From JBFYTX01 sp963739515 (GTDB lineage: Bacteria > Chloroflexota > Dehalococcoidia > Dehalococcoidales > RBG-16-60-22): a stretch of DNA of 64,000 bases. Shown here piece after piece: positions 35,775 through 44,664 of the stretch; position 1 is the first letter of the stretch; every line of letters starts with the position of its first letter. The DNA lies in contig CAVUAO010000002.1 of the NCBI GenBank assembly GCA_963739515.1, positions 248,001-312,000 on the forward strand, given 5' to 3'. The notes below the pieces were generated by a model. The model saw only the letters and a list, made by a program, of their open reading frames with translations. It was not told where the DNA came from and did no database searches. Both the position numbers and the translations under genes were made by a program.

Positions 35775-36413
35775 TTATTTTTCCCAGGCGTTTTTGCCGA
35801 TAAGCGAGACGAAGCGGCAGCCCCCCAGGTTCTTCACGGTGGTTCCGCCTTTGCGTTTGGTCACCTTGCAAAGTTCCTGCACGTAGCGCGGACCGGTGGG
35901 AATTATCATCCGCCCGCCGGTGGCCAGCTGGTTAAGGAGGTCCTCGGGGATATCGGGCGCGCCGGCGGTGACCATGATCGCGTCGTAAGGCGCTTCACGC
36001 TGCCAGCCCAGGGTTTCCCCCGCGAGATGCACTTCCACGTTTTTATAGCCCAATGATTTTAGTAGCTTCTGGGCGGATTCCGCTAAAGCCGGCACGCGCT
36101 CCACCGAGATTACTTTTTTAGCCAGCTCGGCGAGGATTGCCGTCTGATAGCCGCTGCCGGTGCCTAGTTCCAGCACTTTTTCCTGGCCCTTGAGCTCCAG
36201 TGACTCCGTCATCAGGGCGATGATGAAGGGCTGGGAAATCGTTTGCTCGGCTCCGATGGGCAGCGGCTTGTCTTCGTAGGCCAGGTCGCGGACTTCCGGC
36301 GGGACGAACTTCTCGCGGGGTATATGGGACATCACGGCCAGCACCCGCTTGTCCTTGACCTCGGAACTGAGATGCTCCATCAGTTTGGCTCGCGCCGCTT
36401 GGTAGTCTATCAT
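35775..36413 (-). CDS. pcm: Protein-L-isoaspartate O-methyltransferase
   Basis: A 212-residue SAM-dependent repair enzyme that methylates isoaspartyl residues in damaged proteins. It shows REKFVPPEVRDLAYEDKPLPIG, the motif QTISQPFIIALMTE, and the SAM loop LELGTGSGYQTAILAEL near residue 82. Length is normal. It is in a minus-strand run with the small membrane protein and the two nitroreductases. Confidence 0.93.
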   Translation of the reverse strand: MIDYQAARAKLMEHLSSEVKDKRVLAVMSHIPREKFVPPEVRDLAYEDKPLPIGAEQTISQPFIIALMTESLELKGQEKVLELGTGSGYQTAILAELAKKVISVERVPALAESAQKLLKSLGYKNVEVHLAGETLGWQREAPYDAIMVTAGAPDIPEDLLNQLATGGRMIIPTGPRYVQELCKVTKRKGGTTVKNLGGCRFVSLIGKNAWEK

Positions 36414-36429
36414 GGTCGCCGCTGCAGGA

Positions 36430-36750
36430 TTATGATAATGTAATCGACAACACCACGAGAATGGCGATAATTATTAGTGCCAGGACCGCGATTCTCCGCA
36501 GTTCGCTGGTAATGAAAGGGTACGGGTTCGTTGCCGTTTTGGCCGCGGCCATGGAAGCTATTTTGGGCATGGGCGGCGCGGTGCCCGCTCTGCGTGCCGG
36601 AGTAGCCGACGCTGGCGCTGCCGCTTGGGCGGATTCGGGGGTACCGGCGATTGCCTGAGAGGGGGTCGCCGCGGCCCCTTGCCGCTGCATTATTCGGCTC
36701 TTTTTGTTGTAATGAGGGTGTTTACCTCTGCCGTGTCGGGATTTAGGCAT
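36430..36750 (-). CDS. Small tail-anchored membrane protein, unknown
   Basis: This 106-residue protein begins with a strongly basic stretch (PKSRHGRGKHPHYNKKSR), continues with an Ala/Pro-rich low-complexity linker (about residues 30-70), and ends in one C-terminal hydrophobic helix (AVLALIIIAILVVLSITL). I cannot name a family. I chose the ATG at 36750, preceded by AGGAGG, over the TTG at 36765. It lies between pcm and the Xer recombinase, whose stop overlaps its ribosome-binding site. The topology suggests a nucleic-acid- or envelope-associated tail-anchored protein. Confidence 0.6.
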   Translation of the reverse strand: MPKSRHGRGKHPHYNKKSRIMQRQGAAATPSQAIAGTPESAQAAAPASATPARRAGTAPPMPKIASMAAAKTATNPYPFITSELRRIAVLALIIIAILVVLSITLS

Positions 36751-36767
36751 CCGTTGCCTCCTCAAGT

Positions 36768-37670
36768 CTAAGTTTTTGCCCTGGGATGTGCTTTATCATA
36801 GCTCCGGCGGACATGCTCGGTGGTCAGGTGGGTATAGACCTGGGTGGTGGAGATATTGGCATGTCCCAGCAGTTCCTGCACTGACCTTAAATCCGCCCCG
36901 CCGCTCAGCATGTGGGTGGCGAAGCTGTGTCTTAAAGTATGAGGACTGATATGAGAGTTCAGCCCCGCGGATTTCACGTATTCCTTTAGTTTTTGCCAGA
37001 AGCCCTGCCGCGTCAGCCTCTCTCCCCGGGAATTAAGGAACATGGCGGTCTCCTTTTTGCCGTGGGCCAGCTTGGGGCGGTCTTCTTCGATATATTTTTT
37101 AATCGTTAGAGCAATCTGTTGATAAAGGGGGATGATGCGTTCTTTGCGCCCTTTACCGAAACACCGCACGAAGTAATCGCCTTCGGTATTGACGTCGCCC
37201 AGGTTTAAAGCCACGAGTTCGCTTACCCGCATACCGCTGGCATATAAAAGCTCCAGCATGGCTTTATCTCGCCTCGCTTCCGGGGTGGAGAGCTTGGCCG
37301 GCTGCTCCAGCAGGAGGCGGACCTGGTTAATCGGTATCGGTTTGGGCAGTGCCTTCCCCACGCTGGGCGAGCTCATGTTTTCGGTCGGATCGGTCTTGAT
37401 GGCCCCCTCCGCGACCATAAAATTGAAGAAAGAACGCCCGGCGGCCACTTTACGGGCTACGGTCGTGGCGACGTAGCCCCTCTCTTTCAGGTCGAGCAAA
37501 TAGCTCAGCATATTTTGCCGCGTAAAGGCCGACCAGCCGGATATCCCTTGTTTTTTGGCGAATTCCGCCAGCCCCGTCAGGTCGTTATGGTAGGCGGCGA
37601 TGGTATTCTCGGAATAGCCTTTTTCCACGGATAGGAAATTCAAAAAGTTGTCAATTGCTTCTTTCATCAT
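36768..37670 (-). CDS. xerD: Tyrosine recombinase XerC/XerD-like
   Basis: A 300-residue site-specific recombinase of the size and layout of XerC/D. The N-terminal SAM-like domain (residues 1-90) is followed by the catalytic domain with Arg in ASGMRVSEL near residue 147, Lys in GKGRKERIIP, HTLRHSFATHML, LGHANISTTQVYTH with the nucleophilic Tyr near residue 278. It likely resolves chromosome dimers. The neighbourhood is housekeeping, with no phage genes, so a phage integrase is unlikely. XerC versus XerD is not settled. Confidence 0.85.
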   Translation of the reverse strand: MMKEAIDNFLNFLSVEKGYSENTIAAYHNDLTGLAEFAKKQGISGWSAFTRQNMLSYLLDLKERGYVATTVARKVAAGRSFFNFMVAEGAIKTDPTENMSSPSVGKALPKPIPINQVRLLLEQPAKLSTPEARRDKAMLELLYASGMRVSELVALNLGDVNTEGDYFVRCFGKGRKERIIPLYQQIALTIKKYIEEDRPKLAHGKKETAMFLNSRGERLTRQGFWQKLKEYVKSAGLNSHISPHTLRHSFATHMLSGGADLRSVQELLGHANISTTQVYTHLTTEHVRRSYDKAHPRAKT

Positions 37671-37925
37671 GTCTCCTCATGGTTCGGTAAATGCGCCAGT
37701 CATATTATAATGTTTGTCACATCTATTTTAACATAATACTTTAACATAAAAAAGTACCAGTGACCCTACCAGTTTTTACTAATCGTAACCTGAGTCTTAT
37801 TACCCATTCAGCTTCATATCCCTCAAATTACCTATGACTAATTAGCTATTGTAAATGGGACGAAAGGTAGATAAGATGAGTTTTATGAGCGCTCCAAATC
37901 TATTTAGATAGGAGTAATTCTTATT

Positions 37926-39446
37926 ATGCCAGATATCTCCAGAGAAACCAAGAGCGGCCTGCGCAAAAAACCCGAGTCGGACGTTTTACGCCTGATCCCC
38001 GAAGCGGTCGCCCGCAAGTACAACGCCTTTCCGCTGTCCACCGATGGCATTGTCCTCCGCGTGGCCATGTCCAATCCGTCCGATATAATCGCCTTGGAAG
38101 CTCTGGCCAGCCGGAGCCAGATGCGCATCGAACCCGAGCTGGCTTCCGCTGAAGAAGTCAGCGAGGCTATCGATTTCAATTATAAAGCCTATGAGGAAAT
38201 CGAAAAACAGATTTCCAATATCGAAGTCGCTGAAGACGTCGAGACTAAAATAAGCAAACAGCTGGCCCTCGATACCGCTACCGAGGCGCCGGTAGCTCAG
38301 GCCCTGACCCTTATTATTGATGAAGCGGTTAAAGCCAGGGCTTCCGATATCCACCTCGAGCCGGGCGAGAACAAAATGCGGGTGCGTTACCGCGTTGACG
38401 GTACGCTCCATGATATGTTCTCGCTGCCTTTAACGACGATGGCGGCTATCGTTTCGAGAATTAAAATTATGGCCAGCATGAATATCGCTGACCACCATCG
38501 TCCGCAGGACGGCCAGTTTTCCGTGAAAACCAAGGGACGCTTTATCGATATCCGCGTCGGCATTATCGCTACGGTCTATGGAGAAATGGCGGTCTTGAGG
38601 CTCCTGGACAAGACCCGCGCTACACTCGACCTATCCGACCTCGGCTTTCTGCCCCAGAGCTTGACGTTATATGAGAAAATGCTTAAAGTACCTTATGGTA
38701 TTATCCTCGTCAGCGGCCCCACCGGCGCCGGCAAGACGACTACCCTTTACGCTTCGTTAAATTCCCTCGACCAGACAGAACGTAATATTATTACCGTCGA
38801 AGACCCCGTCGAATACCGGTTTTCCAATATCAATCAGATTCAGGTAAACCCGCGCGCCGGCGTTACTTTCGCCAGCGGCCTCCGGTCTATCTTGAGGCTT
38901 GACCCCGACGTTATCTTAATCGGTGAGATACGTGATGCGGAGACCGCCAATATCGCCATCCAGTCGGCCCTGACCGGGCACTTGGTGCTCTCCTCAATCC
39001 ATGCTAATGATGCCGTCGGCGTGGTCATGCGCCTCATCGACCTCGGTGTCGAGCCTTTCCTCGTATCTTCGGCGCTTATCGGGGTGCTCGCCCAGCGTAT
39101 GGTCCGCCGTCTTTGTTCCCATTGCGCCCGGCCGATGGAAGGCACCGCCGAAGAAAAACTGGTTTACGCCCAGGCGACAGGCGAAGAAAGAAAAGAATTT
39201 CTCCACGGGGTTGGGTGCAAGGTCTGCGGCAACAGCGGCTACCGCGGCCGGACGGGCATCTTTGAGTTGTTTTATACTAGCGACCTGATTAAGACGCTGC
39301 TGGTTAAAAGTGCCACCTCTTCCGAGATACGCAATCAGGCGATTAAAGAAGGTATGGTTACCCTGCTGCAGGACGGCATGTTAAAAGTGAAGAAAAACAT
39401 CACCACGCCATCCGAAGTGATACGCAACGCTTATACGGTTGCCTGA
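37926..39446 (+). CDS. pilB: Type IV pilus extension ATPase PilB
   Basis: A 506-residue GspE/PilB-type hexameric ATPase that powers pilin polymerisation. An N-terminal GspE-N-like domain (residues 1-110) precedes the ATPase core with Walker A SGPTGAGKTTTLYA near residue 263, the Asp box VEDPVEYR, Walker B ILIGEIRDAETA, and the His-box STLHA-equivalent SSIHANDA. A CSHC...CKVC four-cysteine zinc site lies near residues 395-430. GGAG lies 11 bases before the ATG. First gene of the pilus operon. Confidence 0.93.
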   Translation: MPDISRETKSGLRKKPESDVLRLIPEAVARKYNAFPLSTDGIVLRVAMSNPSDIIALEALASRSQMRIEPELASAEEVSEAIDFNYKAYEEIEKQISNIEVAEDVETKISKQLALDTATEAPVAQALTLIIDEAVKARASDIHLEPGENKMRVRYRVDGTLHDMFSLPLTTMAAIVSRIKIMASMNIADHHRPQDGQFSVKTKGRFIDIRVGIIATVYGEMAVLRLLDKTRATLDLSDLGFLPQSLTLYEKMLKVPYGIILVSGPTGAGKTTTLYASLNSLDQTERNIITVEDPVEYRFSNINQIQVNPRAGVTFASGLRSILRLDPDVILIGEIRDAETANIAIQSALTGHLVLSSIHANDAVGVVMRLIDLGVEPFLVSSALIGVLAQRMVRRLCSHCARPMEGTAEEKLVYAQATGEERKEFLHGVGCKVCGNSGYRGRTGIFELFYTSDLIKTLLVKSATSSEIRNQAIKEGMVTLLQDGMLKVKKNITTPSEVIRNAYTVA

Positions 39447-39489
39447 GGAGGAGATACGGCCGAGGTGGCAAGGCGAGAATGGAGATACG

Positions 39490-40698
39490 ATGATTTACCA
39501 ATATATAGCCTGTAGTGAAACGGGCGATATCGTCAAGGGTAAAATAACGGCCGAGGGTGAAGAAGCGATTACCCAGATGCTGAGTTTTGCCGGCTACCGT
39601 TTAATCAACCTTAGGCCGTACATTCCTTTCCTGAGCGCCGGGAAGCTGATGTCGCAGCTGTTCCCCATCAAACAATCCGATATTATACTGTTCTTCCGCC
39701 AGTTGGCCTTGCTCCTCGAATCCGGCATCAGTATCGTCACTGCCCTGGAGCTGTTGCAGGAGCAGATAACCAAGCACGCCTTAAAGAAGGTTATCAATGA
39801 AATCGTCGCCGATATCCGCGGCGGCAACCAGCTGTCGGCTTCCATGAGCCGGCACCCGGATATCTTTTCACCCATGAACTGCCGCACTCTGAGTATCGGC
39901 GAGCAGAGCGGCAGCCTCGAAACGATGCTGCGCCAGGTTGCCGACTACATGGAAAAAGAGATGAACACCCGCAAGGGCATTAAGGGAGCTTTATTGTATC
40001 CGGCCATCGCCGGCGTGGTAACCATCGCGGTAGTGGGTATCTTGATGTTTTTCGTGCTGCCGGCTTTTGCCAACCTGTACGGGTCGCTCGGCGCCAAGCT
40101 GCCGTTGTTGACCAGGATGATGATGGATTTATCAGAAATATTGCGTAAGTATGCCCTGTATATCTTGCTGGGGATCATTTTCGTCGTCGGGACGATTATC
40201 ATCTATACCCGGACGGCGGATGGCAAGTATAAAATCGATGTCCTGATGCTGAAATTACCGCTGATGGGAAAAGTGAACCTATTAAACGAGCTTTCACGCT
40301 GCTGCCGGAGCATTTCGCTGCTTTTCACCGCCGGCATGCCTTTAACGGATATCATGCCCTTGGTTATTCAGGGCAGCAATAACCGGGTCGTTGCCCAGGG
40401 GCTGTACGATGTTCAGGCGGACATGCTTAAAGGAGAGGGACTGGCACGGCCTATGGCTAAAAATCCTGTCTTCCTGCCGATGATGGTACAGATGGTCAAG
40501 GTCGGTGAAGAGACCGGTAGCCTGGACAATACTTTGCAGGCCGTGGCGCAGAATTTCGAGGCCGAAGCTGCCGAAAAGACCAAGACGTTGATCGGCATGA
40601 TACCCCCGATTATGACGATAGTCATCGCTGGTTTCGTCGGTCTGATTGCCCTTTCCATGGTTTCGGCGATGTATTCGATTTACGGTCAGGCATTTTAA
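39490..40698 (+). CDS. pilC: Type IV pilus inner-membrane platform protein PilC
   Basis: A 402-residue GspF/PilC platform protein. Two homologous GspF domains are visible (FFRQLALLLESGISIVTALELL near residue 65; RCCRSISLLFTAGMPLTDIMPL near residue 270) with three membrane segments (about 175-200, 220-245, 375-400). I place the start at ATG 39490, where GGAG lies six bases upstream; a TTG at 39439 would add 17 residues. It bridges PilB to the pilus base. Confidence 0.92.
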   Translation: MIYQYIACSETGDIVKGKITAEGEEAITQMLSFAGYRLINLRPYIPFLSAGKLMSQLFPIKQSDIILFFRQLALLLESGISIVTALELLQEQITKHALKKVINEIVADIRGGNQLSASMSRHPDIFSPMNCRTLSIGEQSGSLETMLRQVADYMEKEMNTRKGIKGALLYPAIAGVVTIAVVGILMFFVLPAFANLYGSLGAKLPLLTRMMMDLSEILRKYALYILLGIIFVVGTIIIYTRTADGKYKIDVLMLKLPLMGKVNLLNELSRCCRSISLLFTAGMPLTDIMPLVIQGSNNRVVAQGLYDVQADMLKGEGLARPMAKNPVFLPMMVQMVKVGEETGSLDNTLQAVAQNFEAEAAEKTKTLIGMIPPIMTIVIAGFVGLIALSMVSAMYSIYGQAF

Positions 40699-40721
40699 TC
40701 TGGAAAATAGGGGACAGTGTT

Positions 40722-41285
40722 ATGAAATTTATTAAGTTCAGTAAAACAGGCTGGTTGATTCTCGCGACAGGCATCTTTATCGTCGTCCTGGCCGGACTGG
40801 GCATAGCCCGCTCCCAGCAGCTTCAGGAACAGGGCAAAATCAAGGATGAGCTGGACATTTCTCAAAAGACCCTGAGTAATTTGCAGATTACGGATTTGAC
40901 TAAGCAATTGGCTGAACTGAAGCAGAAAGCGGATGAAGGCCAGGTTCAGCTCAATGACGCTAAACAAAAACTGGACCAGACGGTGGTGAGCGTTGAGGTT
41001 ACTGATGAATTCTTCTCCATCGCCAAGTACTGCAGCGTGAGGGTCATGAGCATCAGCACCACGCCGATTATTCCTAATGCCTATGAAGGCATTGGCCTCA
41101 GCACAACCTCTGTTACCGCCGTGGCGGAAGGGACCTTGCCCGACCTCATTAATTTCGTGATAAGCATTAATAACGATTTTACTACGGGTCTGGTACAGTC
41201 CACCCAGATAAATATCCCCCTGCCGGATAGCGGTGACACCCCCTCGGCAAGCGTTCAAGTAATCGTATATTCGTATGAAGGATAA
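40722..41285 (+). CDS. pilO: PilO-like pilus assembly protein
   Basis: A 187-residue protein with a short cytoplasmic lead, one membrane helix (residues 11-28), a coiled-coil (about 35-75: LAELKQKADEGQVQLNDAKQKL) and a C-terminal ferredoxin-like domain. This is the layout of PilO. It precedes the PilM-PilN fusion, the reverse of the usual pilMNO order, and its stop is 6 bases before the next start. The name rests on architecture and position. Confidence 0.75.
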   Translation: MKFIKFSKTGWLILATGIFIVVLAGLGIARSQQLQEQGKIKDELDISQKTLSNLQITDLTKQLAELKQKADEGQVQLNDAKQKLDQTVVSVEVTDEFFSIAKYCSVRVMSISTTPIIPNAYEGIGLSTTSVTAVAEGTLPDLINFVISINNDFTTGLVQSTQINIPLPDSGDTPSASVQVIVYSYEG

Positions 41286-41290
41286 CGACG

Positions 41291-42757
41291 ATGGCTAAAA
41301 AAACAACGACTTTATATCTCAGTGATACCGGGATTCGCCTGATGGTCAACCGCGGTAAACGTATTACCAAGTTGGCCGATATGCCTCTGGACATGAGCCT
41401 CAGCGACCTCAATAGTGAAGAGAAAGAAAATGAACTCGTTAACAAGATAAAGCTTCTCTTCAAGAGTAACCGGATAAACGTCACGAAAATTATCCTGGGG
41501 CTAAGCGGGTTGCACTGTCTGACCCGCCCTGTCTCCCTGCCGGAATTGCCGAAAACCATGATAGAAGAGGCGATCACCCGGGAAGCCAAAAGGGTCCTGC
41601 CGGTACCGCTCGACCAGCTTTACATCTCCTGGCAGGTCATGTCTTCGGCCGAAGGGAAAATACAGGTCTTCGTGGTGGCTATACCCAAGCGCATCGCTGA
41701 TACGATGGTGAGGGTATTAAATAAGACGGGGTACAAGCCGTATTTGATGGATATTAAACCCCTGGCCCTGGCGAGGGTGTCCCGGGAGGCTACGGCATTA
41801 CTCGTCGATATCCAGCCGAAAGAATTTGACATAATCATCCTGGACCAGAAGGTTCCTAAAACGGTACGCACCGTGCCTTTCCCCCAGGAATATCTGGCCC
41901 GGAGCGATAGGCTTTCCGTCGTCAGGGACGAATTGAAGCGGACTATCCAGTTTTATAACTCGAATAATCCGGAAAATACTATACTGCCGAATACGGCCTT
42001 GCTGGTTTCCGGAGAGCTGGTGGATGAGGCGGAGACGATAGAATTCCTGGCTCAGGAACTGGGATATAAGGTCTCCCTGCTCGCCTCGCCGATGAAGTGC
42101 CTTTCACAGCTCGACCCGTCACATCATATGGCCAACATCGGACTGGCTCTGAAAGAACTGGTAAAAGAAGCGGGGCCTTCGTTGCCCAACATCAATTCCT
42201 TGCCGCTGCCTTACCAGCCCAAGCAGATACCCCGCGGCCGCCTGATGGCCGTGCCCGCCGGGGCGTTGGCGGTCGGCCTCGTCGTTCTCCTGCTGTTCAC
42301 CGTTCAGAACGCCGCCGCCAAAATCGAAAAAGACCAGTCTACCCTGGATAATACCAGACTCCAGCTGGTACAAAAGCAGCTCCAGAAAAAAGACCTTCAA
42401 GATAATATCGGGGCAATGCAAAAAAAGGTGGTTGATATTCAAACCGCCCGTGATGGCTACGTCGCGGCTCTGGATAGCATGAATCAAGCCGGTAATTTAA
42501 TGAACGGCGACCTTAACGCTATCGTCGATAACGTCGTGACCGGCCTCGATATTTTCACCATCAATCATGCCGGCGACCAGTTGCAGGTGTCCGGCCAGTC
42601 GGTAACCGAACAGGAGGTTATGCAGTATGTCCATAAACTGCAGGACACCGGCAGGTTCTCCGAGGTGACGATTGCCAGTATTGTCAGATTGGTTGACAGT
42701 GAAAAAGGGACGGAGGTCATGGACTACTCCCTGGCTCTAAAACTGAAAGAAGGGTAA
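41291..42757 (+). CDS. PilM-PilN fusion protein (GspL-like)
   Basis: This 488-residue protein joins two pilus proteins normally encoded separately. Residues 1-290 form a PilM-type actin-like cytoplasmic domain (TLYLSDTGIRLMVNRGK; CLTRPVSLPELP; EAITREAKRVLPVPLDQL). A membrane helix (about 318-340) follows, then a coiled-coil (345-395) and a PilN-like periplasmic ferredoxin-like domain to the end (INHAGDQLQVSGQSVTEQEV). GspL of type II secretion has the same fused arrangement. It should link PilO to the cytoplasmic ring. Confidence 0.8.
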   Translation: MAKKTTTLYLSDTGIRLMVNRGKRITKLADMPLDMSLSDLNSEEKENELVNKIKLLFKSNRINVTKIILGLSGLHCLTRPVSLPELPKTMIEEAITREAKRVLPVPLDQLYISWQVMSSAEGKIQVFVVAIPKRIADTMVRVLNKTGYKPYLMDIKPLALARVSREATALLVDIQPKEFDIIILDQKVPKTVRTVPFPQEYLARSDRLSVVRDELKRTIQFYNSNNPENTILPNTALLVSGELVDEAETIEFLAQELGYKVSLLASPMKCLSQLDPSHHMANIGLALKELVKEAGPSLPNINSLPLPYQPKQIPRGRLMAVPAGALAVGLVVLLLFTVQNAAAKIEKDQSTLDNTRLQLVQKQLQKKDLQDNIGAMQKKVVDIQTARDGYVAALDSMNQAGNLMNGDLNAIVDNVVTGLDIFTINHAGDQLQVSGQSVTEQEVMQYVHKLQDTGRFSEVTIASIVRLVDSEKGTEVMDYSLALKLKEG

Positions 42758-42762
42758 AAACA

Positions 42763-43878
42763 ATGGCAGATCTCATTGCGTTATTGAAATTAGCCAAATC
42801 GAGGGACGCCTCTGATTTACACCTGGTCGTTGACCGTCCGCCACTGTTCCGCATCAACGGCGCCCTCTTACCCGCCACTGACCAGCCGCCGCTGACCGCC
42901 GAGGATATCGAACAGGCTTTGCGCCAGGTGGCGACGGCCAAGAAAATGGCTGAGTTTGAGCGCTGTTTGGAGCTCGACTTCGGCCTCACCGTCCCCGAGG
43001 CGGGACGGGTCCGTTTCAACGCCGCCAGACAGCGCGGAACCATCAGCATGGCGATGCGTCTCCTGCCGATGGTTATCCCCGACCCCGAATTCCTGGGGCT
43101 GCCCAAGGTGTGCACGGAGCTCATTGTGCGGCCCAGGGGCCTGGTGGTCGTCAGCGGACCCACCGGTAGCGGCAAGTCCACCACGCTGGCGGCCATGGTC
43201 GACTATCTTAACAAGGTTGAGAGCCGGCGCGTGGTCACCATCGAGGACCCTATCGAATACACCTACGACAATAGAAGGTGCACCATTACCCAGCGCGAGC
43301 TCGGTGAGGATACCCTTTCTTTCGCCGAGGCTCTGAGGCACGTCTTGAGGCAGGACCCGGACGTGATTCTGGTCGGCGAGATGAGGGACCTGGAGACCGC
43401 CTCGGCCGCTCTGACCGTGGCGGAGACCGGCCACCTGGTCCTGACTACCGGCCATGCGCCCAGCGCTTCTCAGGCGGTCGAGAGGATTGCCAGCCTGTTC
43501 CCTCCCCATGAGCGTTATCTGGCACAGGCAAGGCTGGCTTCACTGCTCCTGGGCATTCTCTGCCAGGCTCTGGTGCCCAAGGCCGATGGCTCGGGCAGGG
43601 TGGCCGCTATCGAGGTCATGCTGGCTAACCCGGCGGTGCGAAACCTTATCCGGGAGGGCAAGAGCTTCCAGCTGCCCAACGTTATCCGCATGAATAGCAA
43701 TCACGGCATGGAGCTGCTCGACCAGGCACTGGTCAGGCTATACCGTGACGGCGTCATCACCCGCGAAAGGGTCTATGAGTTCTGCAACGACCCCGAGGAG
43801 ATAAATAAGCTTGTTGGCGATCGGGGCGGCAAGAAAATGGACGATATCGAACTGGCCCTGAATACGCAATTCAATTAA
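42763..43878 (+). CDS. pilT: Type IV pilus retraction ATPase PilT
   Basis: A 371-residue retraction ATPase. It starts MADLIALLKLAKSRDASDLHL, with Walker A SGPTGSGKSTTLAAM near residue 130, the Asp box IEDPIEY, Walker B ILVGEMRDLETA and an LTTGHAPSASQAVERI His box. It differs from PilB in lacking the GspE-N domain and zinc site. Last gene of the operon; a terminator follows immediately. Retractile pili imply twitching or DNA uptake. Confidence 0.93.
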   Translation: MADLIALLKLAKSRDASDLHLVVDRPPLFRINGALLPATDQPPLTAEDIEQALRQVATAKKMAEFERCLELDFGLTVPEAGRVRFNAARQRGTISMAMRLLPMVIPDPEFLGLPKVCTELIVRPRGLVVVSGPTGSGKSTTLAAMVDYLNKVESRRVVTIEDPIEYTYDNRRCTITQRELGEDTLSFAEALRHVLRQDPDVILVGEMRDLETASAALTVAETGHLVLTTGHAPSASQAVERIASLFPPHERYLAQARLASLLLGILCQALVPKADGSGRVAAIEVMLANPAVRNLIREGKSFQLPNVIRMNSNHGMELLDQALVRLYRDGVITRERVYEFCNDPEEINKLVGDRGGKKMDDIELALNTQFN

Positions 43879-43899
43879 TCTGTCTCCTCCTCTTAGTAA

Positions 43900-43937
43900 A
43901 TACTTCCCTGGGCTGCTAACCGGGGAAGTATTTTTTT
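43900..43937 (+). terminator. Rho-independent terminator of the pil operon
   Basis: ATACTTCCCTGG (43900-43911) pairs with CCGGGGAAGTAT (43920-43931) with one wobble pair, followed by seven T residues (43931-43937). Confidence 0.85.
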
Positions 43938-44031
43938 GCAGGATATGTTCTCACCGGCTCATTTACCGGGGCATCTTGTTCGGTTGTTCTACGGGCCCTG
44001 CATTACCGGTGGCTTTGAAGGCCTCACCCTT

Positions 44032-44093
44032 CCTCCCCTCTCCGGCCAGGTATATCATTGAACGCTGGTAGATTCATGGCTGGAGAGGGGAGG
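44032..44093 (+). repeat. Isolated second-hairpin unit (copy D')
   Basis: CCTCCCCTCTCCGGCCA (44032-44048) pairs with its complement at 44077-44093 with one wobble over 17 bases and a 28-base loop. It matches the second-hairpin type of copies A, C and F but has no upstream GGGCGTTTAAG motif. Confidence 0.6.
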
Positions 44094-44389
44094 GAAAGAA
44101 GGAGCGACTGGCGCCCCTCTTGACGGACTACTCCCTCCAGGTAAATCAGGCGTGTTCGGTTCTTCCCGGGATTTGCCCTCTCCTCCCATGGCAGCGGGCA
44201 GGCATTTCCACCGCATTGCGAATAGGGTAAGGCTATATAAGCCGGGCGTGGTCCTGTCCCTGGAAGCAACCCTCCTCCGTTAAGGCAACGTCCCAAGCTT
44301 TATCGTGAGCGTCGCGATTAGGCTGAACGGTTAACAGTGGGGTCTCTTAGAGGGATTCATCCTGAAGGTTCGCCCTGAAGGGCGCCAGG

Positions 44390-44475
44390 CCCCTTTTTTT
44401 ATACCCCTCTCCAGCCAGATCATCCACGGGTTTGTTAAAGGAACAGGCTGGAGAGGGGGTACCGGGGGTGGGTGA
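44390..44475 (+). repeat. Double-hairpin intergenic element, copy D (degenerate first hairpin)
   Basis: ACCCCTCTCCAGCC (44403-44416) pairs with the complement at 44446-44459, followed by GGTACCGGGGGTGGGTG, close to the 3' end of other copies. The first hairpin is replaced by a GGGCGCCAGGCCCC segment at about 44380-44393. Confidence 0.6.
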
Positions 44476-44482
44476 CTTAATA

Positions 44483-44563
44483 TGAGGGCGTTTAAGAGGG
44501 GCGAAACCCCTCTTCTCTTTCCTCCCCCTTCCTTTCGTAAAGGAAGGGGGATTAAGGGGGATG
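44483..44563 (+). repeat. Double-hairpin intergenic element, copy E
   Basis: Starts GAGGGCGTTTAAGAGGGG. First hairpin: AAGAGGGG (44494-44501) with CCCCTCTT (44507-44514). Second: CCCCCTTCCTTT (44524-44535) with AAAGGAAGGGGG (44539-44550), perfect 12 pairs with a different sequence from copy A. Ends ATTAAGGGGGATGG. Confidence 0.75.
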
Positions 44564-44586
44564 GATTTTTAGATAATACAAAACAG

Positions 44587-44620
44587 AAAGCCTATCAGCC
44601 GCCAGGGCTGATAGGCTTTT
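44587..44620 (-). terminator. Bidirectional terminator downstream of pilA
   Basis: AAAGCCTATCAGCC (44587-44600) pairs with GGCTGATAGGCTTT around a short loop. On the minus strand it is followed by a T-rich stretch (CTTTCTGTTTTGTATT), so it ends pilA transcription. Confidence 0.75.
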
Positions 44621-44664
44621 CCGTTTACGCGCTATATCTTATATCTGGTCGTAGCTGTTTCGTA

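Larger units (their letters stand above)
43938..44586. other. Repeat-rich intergenic region between pilT and pilA
   Basis: This 650-base stretch holds no convincing gene. It contains copy D' (44032-44093), copy D (44403-44475) and copy E (44483-44563) of the hairpin element family. The remaining bases, including 44150-44390, show GC-rich short inverted segments but no recognisable RNA gene. pilT and pilA converge on it, so the repeats could also act in termination. Confidence 0.6.

Noticed and set aside
36768..37670. Phage or integrative-element integrase
   Set aside because: Size and layout match XerC/D; no phage genes, attachment repeats or tRNA are near.
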